Shown here piece after piece: positions 19,101 to 28,051 of a stretch of 64,000 nucleotides of DNA (the stretch's first letter is position 1; each line of letters opens with the position of its first letter). Origin of the DNA: Candidatus Poseidoniales archaeon (GTDB lineage: Archaea > Thermoplasmatota > Poseidoniia > Poseidoniales > Poseidoniaceae); contig QQSK01000003.1 in assembly GCA_003602415.1 (NCBI GenBank), positions 93,704 through 157,703 of the forward strand, in the 5' to 3' direction. A program made the translations under genes and the position numbers. Below the pieces are notes generated by a model. That model worked only from the letters and a program-made list of their open reading frames with translations, made no database searches and was not told where the DNA came from.

Positions 19101-19737
19101 GTGGGTCAACTTAACCTCAACATCCACACAAGGAGAAATCTTCGATATTTCCGCTGAAGTTCCAGATGGATGGGGGATAATTTGTGATGGCAATACTGTT
19201 CACTTGGAATCTACAAGAATCGAAATGGATCAGGGTCATCTTATTGCCCAAAGTCATGACATGCGTTGTGAAGTGATTCGTCAAAGTGGTGATTATTCTG
19301 GAACTATTAATATCCAGATTGATGGTACTGATTCTAGGATTTCACATACAATCACTAAACAATTAACATGGCAAAAGCCTGCAACAGAAGACAGTTCGTC
19401 ATCAATGATTATTGTATCAGGAGTAAGCGGATTAGTAGTGATTGGAATTGTAGTGCTATTCATTCTTCGAAGAGGAGATGATGAAGACTATGAGGATGAT
19501 GTATACGATGAAGAATTCACATCAGAAACACCTGTCCAAGGCCCACCTGCTACAGCCTTTGCAGGACCTCCTGCAACTACTGTTGAAGGACCTCCTGTGA
19601 CCAGTACAGTTGTCGACCCTGCTATAGATGAGTACAACAGACAACTGGAAGAATATAACCGTAAAATGGCTGAATATCAAGCATGGCAAGCTGCGCAAGG
19701 TTCACAGGTTGAAGTGGATTCGACCAACCATGAGTGA
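16174..19737 (+). CDS. Large secreted/cell-surface protein with CARDB/NPCBM-like beta repeats, C-terminal TM and Pro-rich cytoplasmic tail
   Basis: Signal peptide; repeated 'N.G....' beta-sandwich patterns (NIVIENLGTSQSGFVDVEVLV, LEVTNNGNGAEVAVLNL); TM IIVSGVSGLVVIGIVVLFIL; tail QGPPATAFAGPPATTVEGPPVT. Confidence 0.75.
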   Translation: MSYSLNNCGSLRPMGSRVPFILIALLLTSTLPIANATSGRAVNVDLDVTSISITYPDSVNESLYKMFSSNYPIVGFNKPENLYVTDGVVEVEMNINIVIENLGTSQSGFVDVEVLVLHNEYSRFELLNTTRGLSPIQGSSSGSIDVLWTPYYSGNHTLLISVTNTVGDDDANNNVESRHLTVAHIYDNCIDMSLWTSTGDWKVNSDAFISQSNSFHVGNGQFSTYSSMQTATLTSPVFNLADDTNNHNAAIGYSFFYTGGAGTGDQMKGYIKDDTGNWDETFTMQGNIDNNFQDGINWQTFSAAYNGKNSPLIPVDNSHFHSTTQLRFVFTSDATGNDIGFWIDDLVIIYDQAAKIKEYNVDLNGVSALGGLPGDWSTTRMEISNNGNISERFTPTASGIPAGWTHYFSNPSGVSISSSGIELLPGESRQFDLRVLVDENASQGNLPVTVNVTSNQYQEVEDGIETVIKILPDRLPEIIVPEFTPRCTPGNTCNFPVVVQNIGDATDVFAMSVEDKNVPQGWSIDLAWNQSANVLVRTDNPQHVWLTATIPAGVEPDVTAEIWLTATSSNDSRRYDTKAIEVAAAMISNAEITVDGDLQDVQFIDAGQSIDVSFRIWNNASRIDIFRPSIDFTEITGWTVELLNSPDLAISPGSSSTYTIRITAPINAQANDMGPMISPKALSMRSGDEIIGNGWQGIRVNSLHDVSITILESPTTLSPGVPVKVSLEVTNNGNGAEVAVLNLPWTSDSWHWWALVDGANVTEGIPLSVSYDLENIKQVDFWIILPSLEAPGEFHEITIEVNPSVGTDISSNDNSVMFEAITETIRQPRLDGYGGESVVETNSTHSFNATAWNIGNAADTSIRARLIIQTSPPSSEVIGFLSTESGLSKSAGEWINLNLGATQSELLLADIIISPECELNTIISVTIELEGGADEFDRPITKTVSAALMVGERRHVEVSTPDISTQLLPADSTEILWVNLTSTSTQGEIFDISAEVPDGWGIICDGNTVHLESTRIEMDQGHLIAQSHDMRCEVIRQSGDYSGTINIQIDGTDSRISHTITKQLTWQKPATEDSSSSMIIVSGVSGLVVIGIVVLFILRRGDDEDYEDDVYDEEFTSETPVQGPPATAFAGPPATTVEGPPVTSTVVDPAIDEYNRQLEEYNRKMAEYQAWQAAQGSQVEVDSTNHE

Positions 19738-19909
19738 GCTGCCAGTTTTGTGGTATGGCTTACTTTGTTTAGTTGCTATTTTTGGCGTAATAACTTGGTT
19801 TTTAGATAACTTTTCACAGAAACATGAGCTAAAGCGAATTTCAGCAATATGTGGTATCATTTCGATGATTTCTTTGCTTTATGTGACATTCACAACGGAG
19901 GGATTGTAA
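19730..19909 (+). CDS. Small membrane protein
   Basis: MSELPVLWYGLLCLVAIFGVITWFLDNFSQKHELKRISAICGIISMISLLYVTFTTEGL, two TM segments, overlaps upstream stop. Confidence 0.55.
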   Translation: MSELPVLWYGLLCLVAIFGVITWFLDNFSQKHELKRISAICGIISMISLLYVTFTTEGL

Positions 19910-20295
19910 TTATCGAAGGAGATTGGAGCAATTTTATCCCAGTTAGGTTACCTGTTGAATGGGAGTTCAGAGGAGATGCAGGGATTCATCCTGAAATTGA
20001 AGGGATAACTGGGAAACAAGTCGTACTTTTGATTGAAAAGAGATTCTCAAAATTTGAAAGATTCCTGGCTAAGATTCTCAAAGCACCAAAGATCGTCAAA
20101 AGACCAATGCACCACACACAATCAATGCTTTGGGAGTTGATGGATGGTGAAAGGACATTCAGTGAAATATGCGAAATAATGGAATCACTATATCATGAAG
20201 ATATTGCGCCTGTTGAAGAAAGAATCAAAGCGTATCTAGAAGTATTTGTCCGATTAAATGTGGCAACTGTATTCAAGCATCGTGAAGAAGAGTAA
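19849..20295 (+). CDS. PqqD-like peptide-recognition-fold protein
   Basis: SMLWELMDGERTFSEICEIMESLYHEDIAPVEERIKAYLEVFVRLN resembles PqqD; start uncertain (no ATG after 19849 upstream of domain). Confidence 0.5.
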   Translation: MWYHFDDFFALCDIHNGGIVIIEGDWSNFIPVRLPVEWEFRGDAGIHPEIEGITGKQVVLLIEKRFSKFERFLAKILKAPKIVKRPMHHTQSMLWELMDGERTFSEICEIMESLYHEDIAPVEERIKAYLEVFVRLNVATVFKHREEE

Positions 20296-20599
20296 GAATA
20301 TTTTCAGGCGGTCTACCAATTACCGCTTTATCACCAAGCACCAAAATTGGTCGTTGCAATAATTTGGGCTGGGTTTTGAGTAATTTTGATACCTCTTCAT
20401 TATCGCTAAAATCGATATTCGAGTCTTTTTCAAGATCGTTTTTCCTAATGATTCCATCTAAACTTGACAATAAATCGATATCATCTTCAGAGATTCCAAC
20501 TTTGAGATATAGATACACCTCAAAATCGATGTCTCTTTCATTTAACAATGCTAAGGCCTGTCTTGATTTAGAGCATCGAGGATTGTGATACAATCGCAT
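20273..20599 (-). CDS. arsC: ArsC/Spx family arsenate reductase-like protein
   Basis: MRLYHNPRCSKSRQALALLNERDIDFEVYLYLK...LLQRPILVLGDKAVIGRPPENIL. Confidence 0.9.
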   Translation of the reverse strand: MRLYHNPRCSKSRQALALLNERDIDFEVYLYLKVGISEDDIDLLSSLDGIIRKNDLEKDSNIDFSDNEEVSKLLKTQPKLLQRPILVLGDKAVIGRPPENILTLLHDA

Positions 20600-20625
20600 A
20601 ACTGATGCGACAAAAAACAACTACA

Positions 20626-21285
20626 TCAGATTGGTGCCCATACCAAACGTAATCCGATGCCATCACTGATTTTATCCATTTTAGAAACGCCTCGTGCAGA
20701 TGCTGTTGTCGACTCGGACTCCATTAGCCAAGAACCACCTTTGGTCACACGCTTATTTCCAACCTCAGTTTCAGTCCACTCAGAGACATTTCCGTGACAA
20801 TCGAATAATCCCCAAGCATTTTCCTTTTTCTGACCAACTTCTCGTGTGGTGGCACCAGAATTGCCACCATGCCATGCTACTTCGTCCAAATCGGTATCTT
20901 TGTCAGAATGGTACCAACGAGTATTAGTTCCGGCTCTACATGAAAATTCCCATTCTTCTTCTGTAGGTAACCTCCAAATTCCAGCTAGACCTAAGCGTAA
21001 ATTAGTTTCATTTTGATTTAGTTTAGATATGAATTGTTGACAATCAAGCCAACTAACGCGTTCAACAGGTCTCAATCCTGCAGACCATCCCTCCTGAAAC
21101 TTGGAGGGGTTATTTCCCATTACTGCAACCCACTCGACTTGAGTTACCGGCCTTGCACCAATGAAAAAGGGATTTTCGATTACAATATCACCATTTTCAC
21201 CTGGTTCAATTAGAACGAAACTACCTCCGTGTTCGTTACTGAATGTAGGTCGCACATGTATATCGAAGGGTGAGAGTCGTATCAA
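20626..21285 (-). CDS. SUMF1/FGE-sulfatase-modifying-like domain protein
   Basis: MGNNPSKFQEGWSAGLRPVERVSWLDCQQFISKLN...WRLPTEEEWEFSCRAG...GLFDCHGNVSEWTE...RVTKGGSW. Confidence 0.88.
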   Translation of the reverse strand: MIRLSPFDIHVRPTFSNEHGGSFVLIEPGENGDIVIENPFFIGARPVTQVEWVAVMGNNPSKFQEGWSAGLRPVERVSWLDCQQFISKLNQNETNLRLGLAGIWRLPTEEEWEFSCRAGTNTRWYHSDKDTDLDEVAWHGGNSGATTREVGQKKENAWGLFDCHGNVSEWTETEVGNKRVTKGGSWLMESESTTASARGVSKMDKISDGIGLRLVWAPI

Positions 21286-21321
21286 TTAAGCGGAAACGCT
21301 CACGGATAACCCTTATCCCAT

Positions 21322-23562
21322 ATGGGATTGCCAACAAATCCGGTGACGACCATGACTGAGGGTGAAAAGACCAACCCAATCGATGCTGCGGCTGAGATTA
21401 CAGATGCGATGATGTCTTCTTTAGCAGATGTTGTTAAGACTGTTATTTCATCTCCAGAGACTGAACAGGAAGCTGTTGTTATTGAGGATACAATGGAAAT
21501 CCCAAATGATGAAAACGATGAAGTTGTAATTGATACTACAGTTGATGACTTAGTGTCAGAAGGAGAAGCTGCACATCGTTCTGGAGAACATGATGCTGCA
21601 TTAAAGGCGTTTAACAAAGCAATCGCTTTAGACCCTTCAAACGCCATGGCGTGGTTTAATCGTGGTGTACTACTCGAAGCAGAACAGGACCCTAAAGGTG
21701 CCAAGCAGTCATTTGTAATTTGTTTGGACCTCGACCCACAACATGGTCCTGCACTAGCAAATCTAGCCGTATTATTAGATCGCCTTGGTGAAATGGACGG
21801 AGCGATTGAAATTGCTAACAGAGCATTACACTTCTTCCCAGGACACCCGCATTTAGTGAAGATTATTGATAGCAACAAGGCTGCTGGAGGGATACTACAT
21901 TCATCGCCACAAGTTATGCCTCATACTCAAGAAAAGTTAGTTGACCAGCATCTATCACATGCAAACGAGAGCAACGTTGAAGTTTTGTTTGAAGAATCTG
22001 AAGAAGAGATTTTCGAATCCTTGGATGAACAGGAAATTGACATTCCGGAAGAAATGCATGAGCCAGAACCAGAGAACATCGAAGTCGAATCAATTGTTCC
22101 TGAAGAAGTTCCTGTAAATTTGGAAATGCTTTGTGAGCAAGCAACTGGAATGTTGATTCAAGGTGATGCTAAAGGTGCTCTAAATTTATTGAAGGAGCAT
22201 TTACATTCAAATGCTGCTCAACACTTTGATTCATGGAGAATTTCGGCAGGTGCGATGGCTGCAATGGGTCTGGATGACCATGCAATTTCGGCATATACGC
22301 ATGCCATAGGATTGGATCCTAGCAGTGCAAAATGCTACTTCAACTTAGGAGCTTTACATGAAAGAAAGGGTAACATTGATGCTGCATGCAAATGTTTTGC
22401 AAGTGCATTGGAACATGATTCAAATTACTTGAAGGCTGCAAAACGACTAGCAACTACCGCTGAATCTACAGGTGATGTTGCTGCATTACTTAATGCACGA
22501 AGAGCACTTGTCAATGAGGAAGATGGGCGTTCAGAACTTGCTACGCTACTAGTAGAATTAGCAGAAGGCGAATCTAGAATACTCGAGAATACACATGGAC
22601 TGCCGCCTACAATTCCAGAAGGCCCTGCATTAGCAAGGGAAGCAGTAGCATTGTGTGATAATGGAACCATATTGATGGGGCGTGCACTATCTGCTGCTGG
22701 AGAGCATACTGAATCGGTTAAGTGTTGGAAGGCATTAATCCAAACTGACAAATCTAACCCTGTGTATTGGACTGGTTTGGCAAGAGCACTTGAAGCAGCA
22801 GGTGATATGCAGACTGCCCAAAGATGCCACCAAAAAGCACAGGCATTAGCAAACCCAATTCCAGTTACTAATGATAATCTACAGACTGTTTCCGAAGTTC
22901 AAACTGAATTGGTAGAAACTCAGAGTCTGCCTCAAACAGCAATACCTGAGATTACAACTGCACCTCCTGTTGAAGTTCAAGCCGAACCAATTGTAAGCAA
23001 TACAACACCATTGCCTGAACTAACTGCAAGACCTGAACAGGAAGCGCCAATTCAAGAATCAAGACCAGAAGTCGATTTGGCTGCTGCTGCATTAGAGGCT
23101 GCAGCTAAGATGTCAACAAATACAGGAATAGATTCCAATTCGAATTCCATTGCAAATCAGGACATAGAATGGTACAACAAAGGTGTTGGCCTGATTGAAG
23201 ACAAGAAATACCGCGAGGCACTATCATGCTTTGATAGAGCATTACCATCATTTGCGGATGATGACGAAATGGTTATTCGTATTCTAAATGGTAGAGGAAA
23301 TGCACTGTATTATCTTGAAGAATATCCAAAATGTGTAGAGTCGTATCACAAAGCAATGGTGATCAATCCTAAGGGCGTTCAAGGAAAAACATTGTACAAT
23401 ATGGGTACTGCTTACGCTGAGATGCAAAGGTTTGGTGATGCGATTAAATGCTTTGAACAGGCAATGCCACGTGGCTTAGACAAGGAACAACAAAAACTTG
23501 CAAAAGAACAAATCCGACGTTGTAATATCCTGCAAAAAGAACAACAACGAAAGATGGGATGA
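21322..23562 (+). CDS. TPR-repeat protein
   Basis: Repeated TPR units (AWFNRGVLLEAEQDPKGAKQSF, AKCYFNLGALHERKGNIDAACKCFASAL, GVQGKTLYNMGTAYAEMQRFGDAIKCFEQAM). Confidence 0.85.
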   Translation: MGLPTNPVTTMTEGEKTNPIDAAAEITDAMMSSLADVVKTVISSPETEQEAVVIEDTMEIPNDENDEVVIDTTVDDLVSEGEAAHRSGEHDAALKAFNKAIALDPSNAMAWFNRGVLLEAEQDPKGAKQSFVICLDLDPQHGPALANLAVLLDRLGEMDGAIEIANRALHFFPGHPHLVKIIDSNKAAGGILHSSPQVMPHTQEKLVDQHLSHANESNVEVLFEESEEEIFESLDEQEIDIPEEMHEPEPENIEVESIVPEEVPVNLEMLCEQATGMLIQGDAKGALNLLKEHLHSNAAQHFDSWRISAGAMAAMGLDDHAISAYTHAIGLDPSSAKCYFNLGALHERKGNIDAACKCFASALEHDSNYLKAAKRLATTAESTGDVAALLNARRALVNEEDGRSELATLLVELAEGESRILENTHGLPPTIPEGPALAREAVALCDNGTILMGRALSAAGEHTESVKCWKALIQTDKSNPVYWTGLARALEAAGDMQTAQRCHQKAQALANPIPVTNDNLQTVSEVQTELVETQSLPQTAIPEITTAPPVEVQAEPIVSNTTPLPELTARPEQEAPIQESRPEVDLAAAALEAAAKMSTNTGIDSNSNSIANQDIEWYNKGVGLIEDKKYREALSCFDRALPSFADDDEMVIRILNGRGNALYYLEEYPKCVESYHKAMVINPKGVQGKTLYNMGTAYAEMQRFGDAIKCFEQAMPRGLDKEQQKLAKEQIRRCNILQKEQQRKMG

Positions 23563-23566
23563 GAAC

Positions 23567-24922
23567 ATGAGCAATGAAGTTGCCAGTGATATCATCGAGC
23601 GTTTAATTGAAGGCGGTTTGGAAGAAAAATTTGCCAATATTATCATTGCATTGTGTGGTCAACCACCTCTCAAGGCTAGTGAAATTGGCAAACTAGTTTC
23701 AATTTCTAGAATGGACGCATATAACAGCCTGAAGAAAATGCTAGAAATGGGGCTGGTAAAAGCTACTCTTGACAAACCTATGAGGTTTACAGGAATGCAA
23801 GTTGCTGATGTTTTCAAATTGATGATAAAAAGGGAAGAGGCTAATGTTAGAAGATTACAACAACATCTTGAAGAATTAAATAATGATTTTTCTGCGATTC
23901 ATTCAAACCTCGATAGCAAGTCCACTGAAGCATTATTCACTGTAATCAAAGATCGACACAGTATCTATGCTACCATTGAAAATGTAGTTCAAGATGCTGA
24001 ACATGAAGTGTGGCTAATGTTATCAAAGTGGGGTATATTGCACCTCATGCGTTCTGGAATTGTAGAATCCATCAATCAATCTTTGGACAGAGGGGTTGAT
24101 GTTAGATTAGTTGCAGATATCGACTCTAAAACAATCAAATTCTATGATGGTCTTGATTCACGTATAGAAATTCGCCACCGTGAAAAGATGGCGCAGATGG
24201 GAGTATATGTTGATGGAGAATTAGGTATACAGATTGTTCATTCGGAATCTAATCCAACAGGCCGTGGAAGAGATGACACCGCACTATTAATCGAATCAAA
24301 GGATTACATGAAGGCACAAATAGAATTATTGAAAATTCAATGGAATGATGGAATTGCATTCGGTTCAGCAAAGGCTAGAATTGTCGATGGAATGATTACC
24401 GAACCTCTGAGATTAACTATTGGCGAGGGTTCGTTTTACAACAGATTGCGCGGTTTGATTAGTGAAGAATCTGGTTTTGGATTTACCAATGCAATTCTAC
24501 GAAGGCCCGATGAGCCGGTTACACTAGGCATTTCAGCTGCTTCATTGGGACAACTTGGTGTAGATATGAGCCAAATTATTAGAATAATTGGACAGAGAAT
24601 TGGCAGAGAATTAGCCCTTGAGTTAAGAGAAGAAATCGATGACGAAAAATTCTGGAAAGAATTAGGTAAACATTGGGAAAAGTTGGGGATGGGCGAATTG
24701 ATTATCGATTCTGTACCACCAAGAAATGTAACTGTTAAGGAATCGAAAAGTTGTGATAAAGACCCACAATTAGGAACCATATTGTGTCACATGGACGAAG
24801 GAGTCCTTGAAGGGATTTTAATGGAAAGACACGGATTCACTGCTACTGCTTCTGAGAGGCTTTGTACCTCCAAAGGTCAAGACCATTGTCTGTTCGAAAT
24901 CTCGATTCAGCATACAGAATAA
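23567..24922 (+). CDS. TrmB-like transcriptional regulator with C-terminal V4R-like domain
   Basis: N-term wHTH 'KASEIGKLVSISRMDAYNSLKKMLEMGLV' + PLD-like TrmB middle; C-term 'GVLEGILMERHGFTATASERLCTSKGQDHCLFEI' typical of V4R. Confidence 0.7.
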   Translation: MSNEVASDIIERLIEGGLEEKFANIIIALCGQPPLKASEIGKLVSISRMDAYNSLKKMLEMGLVKATLDKPMRFTGMQVADVFKLMIKREEANVRRLQQHLEELNNDFSAIHSNLDSKSTEALFTVIKDRHSIYATIENVVQDAEHEVWLMLSKWGILHLMRSGIVESINQSLDRGVDVRLVADIDSKTIKFYDGLDSRIEIRHREKMAQMGVYVDGELGIQIVHSESNPTGRGRDDTALLIESKDYMKAQIELLKIQWNDGIAFGSAKARIVDGMITEPLRLTIGEGSFYNRLRGLISEESGFGFTNAILRRPDEPVTLGISAASLGQLGVDMSQIIRIIGQRIGRELALELREEIDDEKFWKELGKHWEKLGMGELIIDSVPPRNVTVKESKSCDKDPQLGTILCHMDEGVLEGILMERHGFTATASERLCTSKGQDHCLFEISIQHTE

Positions 24923-24960
24923 GCACACAGATTGAAATGTAACCACCATTTCGGGAATAC

Positions 24961-25341
24961 ATGGACTGCAATACATGCGACACTGCACCGGCTATTGTAA
25001 TCAACAAGCCTGAGGTTGTTGAGGTATCATTAACAATTACCTCAAAAGCAAAGGAGATGCTTGAAAATGCATTCGGAGATGATCGTTCTCACGGCTTGCT
25101 CGTTGGAGTTCTATCCGGAGGTTGTTCTGGATACATGTATGATTTGCAAATCGTTGAATCTACAGACCAAGACTGCCAGGAAATAGACATTGATGGTTTC
25201 AAAGTGTTAGTTCCAAATGCTTCTTCACACCTACTTGATGGAATCGAAATCGATTATGTCGATAGAATGATGGGCGGCGGTTTCAAGATTAACAATCCCA
25301 ATGCATCCAGTTCTTGCGGATGCGGCGAATCATTCTCCTGA
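24961..25341 (+). CDS. erpA: Iron-sulfur cluster assembly/insertion protein (IscA/ErpA/HesB)
   Basis: LTITSKAKEMLENA...GLLVGVLSGGCSGYMYDLQIV...SSCGCGESFS (C...CGC). Confidence 0.9.
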   Translation: MDCNTCDTAPAIVINKPEVVEVSLTITSKAKEMLENAFGDDRSHGLLVGVLSGGCSGYMYDLQIVESTDQDCQEIDIDGFKVLVPNASSHLLDGIEIDYVDRMMGGGFKINNPNASSSCGCGESFS

Positions 25342-25352
25342 GTGTTGATTAG

Positions 25353-26003
25353 ATGGGTGTCGTAAAACTCGACGCTTATGTGTTAATTATACGTGGCAAA
25401 GACAGATTCTCATTTGTCGATGGCTTATCGACAAATAAAATCGAGGGGACATGTACAACTGTTTTCACAACCACCAATGCAAAAATCATCGACATGGTCG
25501 ACGTTATCGACATGGGTGAATTTATGGCACTTGTTGGACATAATCCATTCAAACAGGCCTTGCTCACCCATATTTCTTCAAGAGTTCTTGGACAAGACAT
25601 AGTAATTGGTGATGCAAGCGAAAATAACTCTGTTTATCTTTCAACTGAAAACCTAGATGTTTCTAATCGAGTAACCAAGTGTACTACATTCAGAGGACAA
25701 CTATTGGTGGCACCATTGGATGAAATTATTGAGGAAAATATGACTCAGGAAGAATTCAATGAATATCGAGTCGAAAATATGATCCCGCATCAAGAATACG
25801 AAATCACTGCTAAAGACCACCCTTTAGCATGCGGTTTAGGCCATCTAGTTCACGAAGCTAAAGGGTGTTATATCGGTCAAGAAATTATGGCTAGAATGAG
25901 AAGTCGAGGTAAACAGGGTAAGCAATTAGTGAGGCTGCCAAATCCCGTAGAAAATCCTACCACTATTGGAAAAACTCATTCATTGAAAATTATCCGAATG
26001 TAA
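25353..26003 (+). CDS. ygfZ: YgfZ/GcvT-like folate-binding Fe-S maturation protein
   Basis: GKDRFSFVDGLSTNKI..., EAKGCYIGQEIMARMRSRGKQ matches the YgfZ KGC[FY]xGQE motif. Confidence 0.85.
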   Translation: MGVVKLDAYVLIIRGKDRFSFVDGLSTNKIEGTCTTVFTTTNAKIIDMVDVIDMGEFMALVGHNPFKQALLTHISSRVLGQDIVIGDASENNSVYLSTENLDVSNRVTKCTTFRGQLLVAPLDEIIEENMTQEEFNEYRVENMIPHQEYEITAKDHPLACGLGHLVHEAKGCYIGQEIMARMRSRGKQGKQLVRLPNPVENPTTIGKTHSLKIIRM

Positions 26004-26035
26004 ATGTAGATTAGTGGGAAACTCTTGAGACTATT

Positions 26036-26704
26036 ATGTACAAACTTGTGTACTTCGGAGTTCCTGGTCGGGGCGAAGCTAGTAGAGTTGCGATGGCGTT
26101 TTCGGGCCTTGAATGGGAAGATGTTGAAGTCGATGGAAATACATTCGACAAGATGCGAACTAATGGTGAACTGCCATGGAATATGCTTCCAGTTTTACAG
26201 ACTCCAAATGGTACGATTGCAGAATCTTCGGCCATTCTGAGATTTGCGGGAAAACATTCCGGGCTAGTTACCAGTGATACATTTCAAGAGGCAAAAGTCG
26301 ATGAGTTCATAGATGGAATGGGTCCACTTGCAAGAGCATTAGACACTACATTCGGTATTTCCGATTATGATGAAAGAATTGCATTGCGTAAGGCCTTATT
26401 CGAAGATGGTGGAGCAGGGAAAAGTAGTCTGGAAATCTATGAAAAGAAATTGGGGGAATCAAAATCCGGTTGGGCTGCAGATACAGAAGATATGAGTATA
26501 GCAGACCTCAAATTGTTCACAGAATTATTTGCATTATTTTCTGGTAATTATGATGGAATTGAGGCATCTGTAATCAAGAATTATCCAAACCTGCTGAATT
26601 ATCATAGCAAGGTTTCCAATGATAAGAGAATTAGAGATCATTACAGTGATGTTACCACAGAAGACATACGCTGGACATTTTTGCCAGGCGCATTTAATCA
26701 ATGA
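26036..26704 (+). CDS. Glutathione S-transferase family protein
   Basis: YKLVYFGVPGRGEASRVAMAFSGLEWEDV...WNMLPVLQTPNGTIAESSAILRFAGK. Confidence 0.88.
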   Translation: MYKLVYFGVPGRGEASRVAMAFSGLEWEDVEVDGNTFDKMRTNGELPWNMLPVLQTPNGTIAESSAILRFAGKHSGLVTSDTFQEAKVDEFIDGMGPLARALDTTFGISDYDERIALRKALFEDGGAGKSSLEIYEKKLGESKSGWAADTEDMSIADLKLFTELFALFSGNYDGIEASVIKNYPNLLNYHSKVSNDKRIRDHYSDVTTEDIRWTFLPGAFNQ

Positions 26705-26952
26705 TTTTCAAGATCAACAGGACAAGTATTGATGCCCAATGCACGATAGATGTAACAATTTCCAGATATCACATTGAATATCAATACACCAGCAATTCCT
26801 AGACCAATCGTAATCAGAGAATTATTGATTTCTGATGGAGATAAAAAGTAGATACCAATCAATGCAAGTGCTATTGATAAGCGGATGATTCTATCTTTAT
26901 TACTCTGATTTGTTATGATTAGTTTGAATCCCTCACCGGTCATCTCAATCAC
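26698..26952 (-). CDS. DUF2892 (YgaP-like TM) protein
   Basis: NKDRIIRLSIALALIGIYFL...GIAGVLIFNVISGNCYIYRALGINTC. Confidence 0.8.
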   Translation of the reverse strand: MIEMTGEGFKLIITNQSNKDRIIRLSIALALIGIYFLSPSEINNSLITIGLGIAGVLIFNVISGNCYIYRALGINTCPVDLENH

Positions 26953-27891
26953 TCAGTAACCCAATAATTCTTTCAATTGGCCTTTGTAGAAATTGGCAGA
27001 ACCTTGGAGAGATTCAAGTTCTGAATCTGTCAAATCTAGTTCGAAAATTTTCTCTACTCCATTTGCACCTAGAATACATGGAACTCCGATGTATACATCA
27101 TCTAATCCATATTGACCAGTAAGGTGACAGGAAGCGGGAAGCAATCTTCTACGGTCGTTTAATACCGCCTCAGCCATTATTGCAGCAGCGGAACCAGGAG
27201 CATAGAATGCTGAACCTCTTTCCAAGAGTTTTACAATTTCTCCTCCACCACTAGCTGTACGAGCACTGATTGCTTCTATTCTATCTTCTGAAATTAGTTG
27301 AGTAATAGGTATTCCACCAACTGTTGTGTACCTTGGTAATGGAACCATTGTATCACCATGACCTCCAAGAACCATTGGCGATACGTCCTCTTCGGCACAA
27401 TTTAATTCAAGTGCAATAAAGTGAGCCATTCTTGCACTATCCAATACTCCTGCTTGACCGATAACTCGATTGGTTGGAAAACCAGTAACTTTCTGCATAT
27501 GGTAGGTCATCAAATCCAGTGGATTGGTGACCATGATGATGGTAGAATTTGGAGCGTGACCCTTGATTCCTTCCCCTACCTGAGAAACTATTTCTGCATT
27601 TTTACCAATTAGATCTTCTCTGGTCATACCTGGTTTTCTAGGGAATCCGGAAGTTACGACAATCACATCAGAACCTGCAATATCTGCATAATCTGCAGTA
27701 CCGGTAATTGTACCGTTATAATTGAGAACATTGCTGTTCTGACTCATATCCAATGCTTTGCCCTTTGCGAAGCCTTCAAAGATATCTAGTAAAACAATGT
27801 CTGCAATCTTCATTTGTGCCAAAACAAATGCACAAGTTGCTCCCACATTTCCTGCCCCAATTACTGCAATTTTTCTACGTCCGGTTGCCAT
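26953..27891 (-). CDS. mdh: Malate dehydrogenase
   Basis: RRKIAVIGAGNVGATCAFVLAQMKIADIVLLDI...VTNPLDLMTYHMQKVTGFPTNRVIGQAGVLDSARMAHFIA...GGHGDTMVPL. Confidence 0.94.
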   Translation of the reverse strand: MATGRRKIAVIGAGNVGATCAFVLAQMKIADIVLLDIFEGFAKGKALDMSQNSNVLNYNGTITGTADYADIAGSDVIVVTSGFPRKPGMTREDLIGKNAEIVSQVGEGIKGHAPNSTIIMVTNPLDLMTYHMQKVTGFPTNRVIGQAGVLDSARMAHFIALELNCAEEDVSPMVLGGHGDTMVPLPRYTTVGGIPITQLISEDRIEAISARTASGGGEIVKLLERGSAFYAPGSAAAIMAEAVLNDRRRLLPASCHLTGQYGLDDVYIGVPCILGANGVEKIFELDLTDSELESLQGSANFYKGQLKELLGY

Positions 27892-28051
27892 ATTGACCAC
27901 TCCGATATTCAACTCTAAACGAACCACGTCCATAAGGTTAGGCGGTGTTGCTACGAACACCGAATTTTGAATTCTCGACCGAGTCGTTCAAGAACCGGTT
28001 ATAGGTGGGCAGAAACATCGAGGCCCATGAGGGCATTCTCGGGGTGTAATC

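Noticed and set aside
15335-19909. Secretion-system or pilus locus
   Set aside because: Only TM/beta-repeat surface proteins are present; no secretion ATPase, prepilin or TadC-like protein was found.
20626-21285. Formylglycine-generating enzyme activity for the SUMF1-domain protein
   Set aside because: The C-terminal region (GGSWLMESESTTASARGVSKMDKISDGIGLRLVW) lacks the paired cysteines of true FGE, so only the fold is claimed.
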